Assembly (NCBI RefSeq): GCF_964340395.1
Contig: NC_135552.1
Span: 22,162,181 to 22,212,180, forward strand
Source of the DNA: Glandiceps talaboti
Lineage: Eukaryota; Hemichordata; Enteropneusta; Spengelidae
DNA: 50,000 bases
Direction of reading: 5' to 3'
Under the pieces are notes generated by a model. The model had not been told where the DNA came from, did no database searches, and worked only from the letters and a program-made list of their open reading frames with translations. This document shows positions 44,291-50,000 of this stretch, piece after piece (the stretch's first letter is position 1; each line of letters opens with the position of its first letter). The position numbers were made by a program, and so were the translations under genes.

Positions 44291-45120
44291 ACTGACTTAA
44301 TTTCTTTTCCGTTAATGTATAACATTTTACGAAAATCAAAGCAACATCAATGTATACATAATATATTGACTATTGGGTATATTTTGATCTTCACGCTGTG
44401 CCTTCATTGTAATGAATCCATCTGAACAGGACGAAGGTGCAAAGACATGTAATTAGGAAATGGTCATTGAAAGGCACGTATTGGGTATGGAACTTGCTGT
44501 ATAGGAACGAGTTCTTAATGATTTACCGTTAACCACATATGCCATTAAAGAGCTTTTTATTTTTTATCATTATATGAACTTTTGATTTAATTATTATATG
44601 ATAACCACAATATTCATGTATATGCACTGGCATGAGAATTGGTGTATTTATTGCATTTAAATGTTTTCATTTCAACAATACATGTAATGATTATAATAAC
44701 AGAATTGCTCTCTTGGGTGTGCGATTTTAAGAAACGTGATATAATTATTTGAGAATTAAATTATGTGTATATGTTATAAACACAAACTGAAATCGTTATC
44801 ACAACATGTTCAAGATTAAGTATGAAATTAAATGTGTTGATGTGATTTTTTTATTTGATTACGTTTAAAATTGAGTAGATGCTAGAAGTCGATAGAAATA
44901 TTAAATATGACTCAATTATTGTGTACTATTAGAGACACCACATTACTGCGATTGCAAATATCAATCTCTGTCAATAGAAGACTTGATGCATTCTGAGCTT
45001 GTTTGAGAGTTTGCTTGTATCTGCACAACAGAGTAAGTCATTGCTGATGGTGATTTTGTATATCAATGAATAAGAACAAACTATCGACTGTAACATTTTA
45101 AACATCTGAAACATATTCTT

Positions 45121-45180
45121 CTTTTATTTATTTATTTATTCGTCACACACAAAACAAGGAATACACCTATAATCTATACT
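45121..45180 (-). mobile_element. Possible retroelement 3' tail
   Basis: Read on the minus strand it ends GTGACGAATAAATAAATAAA, a (TAAA)n tail like those of invertebrate LINE or SINE copies. No coding part is visible. Confidence 0.25.
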
Positions 45181-45229
45181 AGAAAAAAAGTAAATTCATT
45201 GGACATCACAAAAATGCAAGAAAGGACAC

Positions 45230-45525
45230 AAGTTTTGAAACTGTGTGACTAGGGACTGGCAAATAACAACAACAAAACTAAATGTTGAAACTGGGGACTG
45301 ACAGATAGCAATAACAGAGCTAAGTTTTGAAACTGTGTGTTTAGGGACTGGCAAATAGCAATAACAGGCTAGGGCTAAGATTTGAATTGTGTAACTGGAG
45401 ACTGGCAAATAGCAATAACAGAGCTAACCTTTGAACTGTGTGATTGGGGACTGGCAAATAGCAACAGCATAGCTAAGTTTTGCCATGTGACTGGGGACTG
45501 GCAAATAGCAATAACAATGCTAATC
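45230..45525. repeat. Minisatellite, about 6 units of 45-57 bp
   Basis: Degenerate tandem units containing GGGACTGGCAAATAGCAATA and AGCTAAGTTTTGAAACTGTG. The frames open across it are artefacts. Confidence 0.85.
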
Positions 45526-46144
45526 AGTGACCAGTACCCATTTAGAGAGGTTACATGCTTAGCAGTCAAACCGATTACATATTTACTTGTGGTGATGATC
45601 TCGAACGAGATGAAACACCGGCTGGCGCTTATCTTTACACGTCACTCTTCACACCCGCCGTTCCATTTTCATATCTGTACATTCTTTTCACATCTCTATA
45701 TTTGTACCTTTACACAAGTGTCAGATCTTAGTCTCACTCTCACATTCATTTCTTTCCCAATGTATGAGAAAGAAGGCTCTATGTCTTCAAAACTTTAATG
45801 TTATATTTCTTTTATAAAGTTAATCTTAAAAGATATATCACACCTTTTTACTATGTACCACATCATATTAGCAACTTTTAACAAAATGTATTTTTTACAT
45901 TATGTCTTTGAGTATGTCTTGGTATATTTGAATTTAATCTCTTTGAGTCTTATTTTCAATGTTCATTAGTAACAATTTATTATTAAACGTACGCTTAGCT
46001 TCTGCACTATATCCATATCTCAAATATATTTACTGTTATCCATCGTGCTACAGTTTGATTTGTCCCTAGAGATGAATAAACAACAGTAGAGATGATAACA
46101 ATTGCATGACAACAACACTGTCAGTTATATCATAGCTAAAATTA
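45526..46144. other. Intergenic
   Basis: No gene recognised. Confidence 0.45.
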
Positions 46145-46192
46145 CAACAGCAGCAACAACAACAAAAACAACAACAACAACAACAACAACAG
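46145..46192. repeat. (CAA)n microsatellite
   Basis: CAA/CAG trinucleotide repeat of about 16 units with few interruptions. Confidence 0.95.
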
Positions 46193-46704
46193 TGGGAGCA
46201 ATTGCAAGAGCTTACGATGGTTCTGTTTGTGTCATATGACGCTAGCGTGTGCTTGAAATGTAATTAATGATATGTTTTGTATTTGTATTACTAGAAAGTT
46301 AATACAATATCTCAGTCATTGCTTAGAGATTTGTGTTCAGTTTTAAACCTTTCAACTTCAAATGTAGTTTGCACATTAATTATGAAGATGTATTACTATT
46401 CTTGATTAGCATACAATTTATAAGAGAAGATATATTAGCATCATTCGATTTCTAGTCAATTTTTCATTATTACACGTTCATTATTCATTGTGACACAAAC
46501 AAAGTTAAAGAATAAAAGTGATGTTGTCATATCATTTACATGCCTCCTGTTTATTTTGTATGTCATTTATTTAGATCAGTATCTGCCTGGGAGCATCCGT
46601 TCGACAACGATATGATGACAAATATGAAATAGAGAATAATTGTTGTTCACGAGTGAAGAATTATATAACATCTCAGAATGTTCATGCATATGTGATAACG
46701 AATG

Positions 46705-47072
<368 letters not shown>

Positions 47073-47514
47073 CTGTCTGCTGTGTCATTCTGGTTGACTG
47101 CATGTGTGCGTTCGCGTGGGTGTATGTGTGTACAATTTTAGTATTCGGCAAGGCAGACAAAGTGAAATGTTGAACAATTTGATATATTGAATTTAACAGT
47201 GGCTCTTCTTTAGTTCATTCATTACTGCAGAAGTTGTTTTGATCGTATCAAATTACAAAGTTCATAGAAATCCCCTTCAACTTTATTTTTTCTTTAAAAT
47301 ATTGATGATTTTAATTGATGATCTTCAGTTTAGAGTATCAATATGGCCCAAATACAAAGACATTTGAATACAATTCTTAGAATTTCAGCACATACATAAT
47401 TTACACCAGTGTGAAGTCATATGAGTAAAACATTGCTGTGACAATATTGAGTAAAATTAGATAGCTGTTATCAACTTGTTCATTGTGATGCTTCAGCAAC
47501 CATTCATCTTCATG
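47073..47514. other. Intergenic
   Basis: Nothing recognised. Confidence 0.45.
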
Positions 47515-47577
47515 TTGTTATTGTTATTGTTGTTGTTGTTGTTGTTGTTTTTGTTGTTGTTGCTGTTGTTGTTGTTG
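47515..47577. repeat. (TTG)n microsatellite abutting a retroelement
   Basis: TTG repeat directly before the reverse transcriptase fragment. Confidence 0.95.
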
Positions 47578-48337
47578 GATATGTTCACAAATACAAGTGT
47601 TAAAAATACGCACTGGTTATGCCCAATTGCTGCGTTTGTCGACGACACTGAACTGACCGTACTGATAACGGACGACCACACAATGTATCGAGACAAAAAT
47701 AGTTAATTCGTAGAACTTAATGTAGTTAAACTAAGGAAGTAAGAATTTATTTTAGAGGAAGGTCATCTGTGTTCGACAATGTTTTGATCAATGGACTTGT
47801 CGACAAAGTTGGACCATATAAATATGTGAAGATGACTCTCGTTAATAAGTTTTCATGGAAATAGAACACCAAATGAATGCCATTGGTTTGTCAAAAACCT
47901 TAACCCGCCAATTGTATGTTTTGAGATCTTTTAATGTTCATGCCAATCTATACTTTAACTGTGAGCAGTGTTTTTACCTTTGGCTTAGTATGTTAGGCTG
48001 GAAATATTGCTAAACAAGTCATTGTCAAAGACAACCTTGGCAAAAATAATCAAAAACAACAAAAGCGGGAGGGATGGTCGGTAAAAAGCAGACTAACATT
48101 GACAACGTACACCACATACACATTGCGGATAGACTGCAGCTGGAAACAATTTTAGCTGATGGCACACATCCACTAAGGCCAGAACTTGACAGTCGACGAA
48201 TAGATAGAAGGGGCAGACTCAAACATCCACACTCGAGAACAATACGCTATAAGCAATCATTCATCCCAGCGGCAATTAAATTGCCCTATCAACAAACAGA
48301 CAGACCTCGACTTTATCCCGGAATGCTCTCATTTTAA
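47578..48337 (+). mobile_element. Decayed non-LTR retrotransposon, reverse transcriptase C-terminal part
   Basis: The fragment starts just before the catalytic motif, seen as FVDDTEL (47635 on; usual form F/YADDT). It continues through recognisable blocks: LNVVKT near 47720, an INGLVDKVGPYKYVK stretch near 47790, LSKTLTRQLYVLRS near 47890, and the C-terminal RTIRYKQSFIPAAIKL near 48235-48280. The stop is near 48337. Several stops and frame changes interrupt it, so it is dead. The 5' half is missing. Confidence 0.75.
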
Positions 48338-49560
48338 GCTGTGTTCACTCTTTTTTAAAGCCCATGCTTTTCGAGTTGTAATTCTTTTATTTTGAATAGT
48401 TTGTAAACATCTTGCATTTTGTGTACCCGTTTTAATCGCTTTTTTACTGGCAGACATTGAAATTTCTTGTGAAGGATTAATACAGGTTTCTTGTATAATA
48501 TTGTGTTATTTTTGCATCTTAGTACTGCTTCGAAGATAACGCACCAAGGCGGTAAATATAATCATGCTAAGTGCTTGCGTTGAATAATGCATGACAATAA
48601 TTGATATGACTCCAGAGAAAATAACCCTCACTTAAACCATGCATCAGTTTCATTTCAGAGAGAATGTTCAACAAGGCAATCGAATATAAACATGTGCGTA
48701 CATTATTTCCCGGTAGGTTATGGAAATATCCTAGGTTGTCGCATTGATATTATATTGTCACTGAAACCATCAAGGTTAGATAGGATAATTCAAGTTTTTA
48801 AAGCCTACATTTTCTATAACTTTACCTGACAACTGTTTTCATCCACTTTTCAATCGTAATGTAGCTTGAACCACTCAATTGAATTTTGATGTGAACCCCG
48901 TTCTATTCTAAATTGTAACATAGGCAAAAGTGCCAATTTTGATTGATTCCTCGAATTGTCTGCTTGATATGTTGGCAAACTGCCAGGATTTATTTAATTC
49001 TTAGCATATGTGCGACACGTATATATGTTTATCATCATTGTTTTATACTGAACACTTTATATCACCATTATTTTTCAGTATCGCGTGTTTGTACATATTT
49101 ACGATTGCACTACATTAGCTCAAATCCTAGTAATGAGGAGGCATTTGGATGATTTGACAGTGGAAATGACCAGTATTTAGTATTTGCAACTTTAAATTGA
49201 ATTTAGTCTGGATGCATTTCCTGGTGTCTGTGGAGGTATATGTCAGCAGGTCGCTGAAATAAACTTATTGCCACTCATTTATGGAAGAGATATATTTGGG
49301 ATCTTCACAGCTGCAGAAATTAAAGTTGCCATATGGATGAGAATTGGGTATCTATTTTGGACTCTTAATTTACAAACCAATTATTTTATCACATTTATTA
49401 ATCTTTATTGAGTCACAAAAAAGAATTTGGCATCTGATCTGATTATGTTGTTTCATATTGATTTGTGGGAAGTCATAATAAAATTGTTTTATAACATGAC
49501 CACTTTAAACGATTTACTGACGGCACAAAATATGTCCACAGCCCATCTTTATATATAAAA
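48338..49560. other. Intergenic
   Basis: Probably begins with the 3' UTR of the retroelement. No gene recognised. Confidence 0.45.
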
Positions 49561-49566
49561 GAAATA

Positions 49567-49610
49567 GGAGAGAGACAGAGAGACAGAGAGACAGAGAGAC
49601 AGACAGACAC
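49567..49610. repeat. (AGAC)n / (AGAG)n microsatellite
   Basis: Short tetranucleotide repeat of AGAGACAG and AGAC units. Confidence 0.9.
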
Positions 49611-50000
49611 AGAACGAGAAAGACATACGGCGGCAGAGAGAGATAATTGATTTATAGATCACCTTTGTTATGACATCTATTTGCGACATTTACACTAAAC
49701 TCAATCTTCCCCTTATTAGGTCTGCCAGAAAATAATTCACCTTTCCAAATCCTAACATGTGCAATGTCACCTTTTGAACTGTGAAATTAGAATCGAAATC
49801 GAATTGAGTAATAATCTTGTGAAAATGTGAACGACAAAGGTGACATGTGGAATAATTACCCATATAGTGAACCACCCTGTTTGCACGAATTGTCAAGTTA
49901 TAATAAATCGAACAACCTGTTATTAAAATGACGTCCTGGTGATTGCGTTCATCAATCAACCGTACGCAATTTGCAGGTGATGACACACTAAATCAGCCCG
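49611..50000. other. Right edge, no gene resolved
   Basis: A minus-strand frame at 49690-49986 is open, but I see no recognisable protein or splice support. Confidence 0.4.

Overview
This is a window of animal nuclear DNA, probably from a marine invertebrate. The evidence is phase-consistent spliced exons with GT/AG borders, long AT-rich introns, abundant CTGT/GACA, AC, CT, AT and ATATT microsatellites, several minisatellites, foldback and other small DNA transposons, and 5'-truncated non-LTR retrotransposons. The frequent TACATGTA words, TAGAGGGCGCC words and a highly repeated progranulin fit a hemichordate, cephalochordate, echinoderm or lophotrochozoan. The sequence alone does not settle which.

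Layout. (1) 0-1.1 kb: a possible first coding exon on the minus strand (553-750) of an unidentified gene running off the left edge, with a YY1-like promoter word near 1 kb. (2) 2.06-3.22 kb: a 30-bp minisatellite of about 39 units. (3) 4.83-19.70 kb, minus strand: the main gene, a progranulin. I can place 17 coding exons (3,825 nt of CDS, 1,274 residues) with a signal peptide and 16 granulin domains. Every intron is phase 0. The gene grew by several kinds of tandem exon duplication, including a near-identical 1.14-kb two-exon block and a decayed array of roughly 95-bp exon/donor fragments. Its introns carry datable transposon insertions. (4) 19.7-26 kb: probably the large 5' intron and promoter of progranulin, with two candidate untranslated first exons, two E-boxes resembling the lysosomal CLEAR motif, and a 731-bp Harbinger-like MITE. 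(5) 26-33 kb: microsatellites, a higher-order minisatellite and a possible plus-strand first exon next to a full CRE. (6) 33.08-34.85 kb, minus strand: a candidate two-exon gene for a 109-residue membrane protein. (7) 36-37 kb: a microsatellite cluster. (8) 41.28-42.58 kb, plus strand: an intronless coding region for a 330-residue class A GPCR with a poly(A) signal 48 nt after the stop. (9) 44-50 kb: more satellites and a decayed reverse transcriptase at 47.58-48.34 kb.

Progranulin and the GPCR are the only full genes I am sure of. Granulin modules are normally released from a secreted, lysosome-targeted precursor, and the GPCR is a separate single gene with no visible functional link to it. 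The most unusual content is the record of progranulin expansion, where paralogous introns preserve the empty sites of transposons and so show the order of events.
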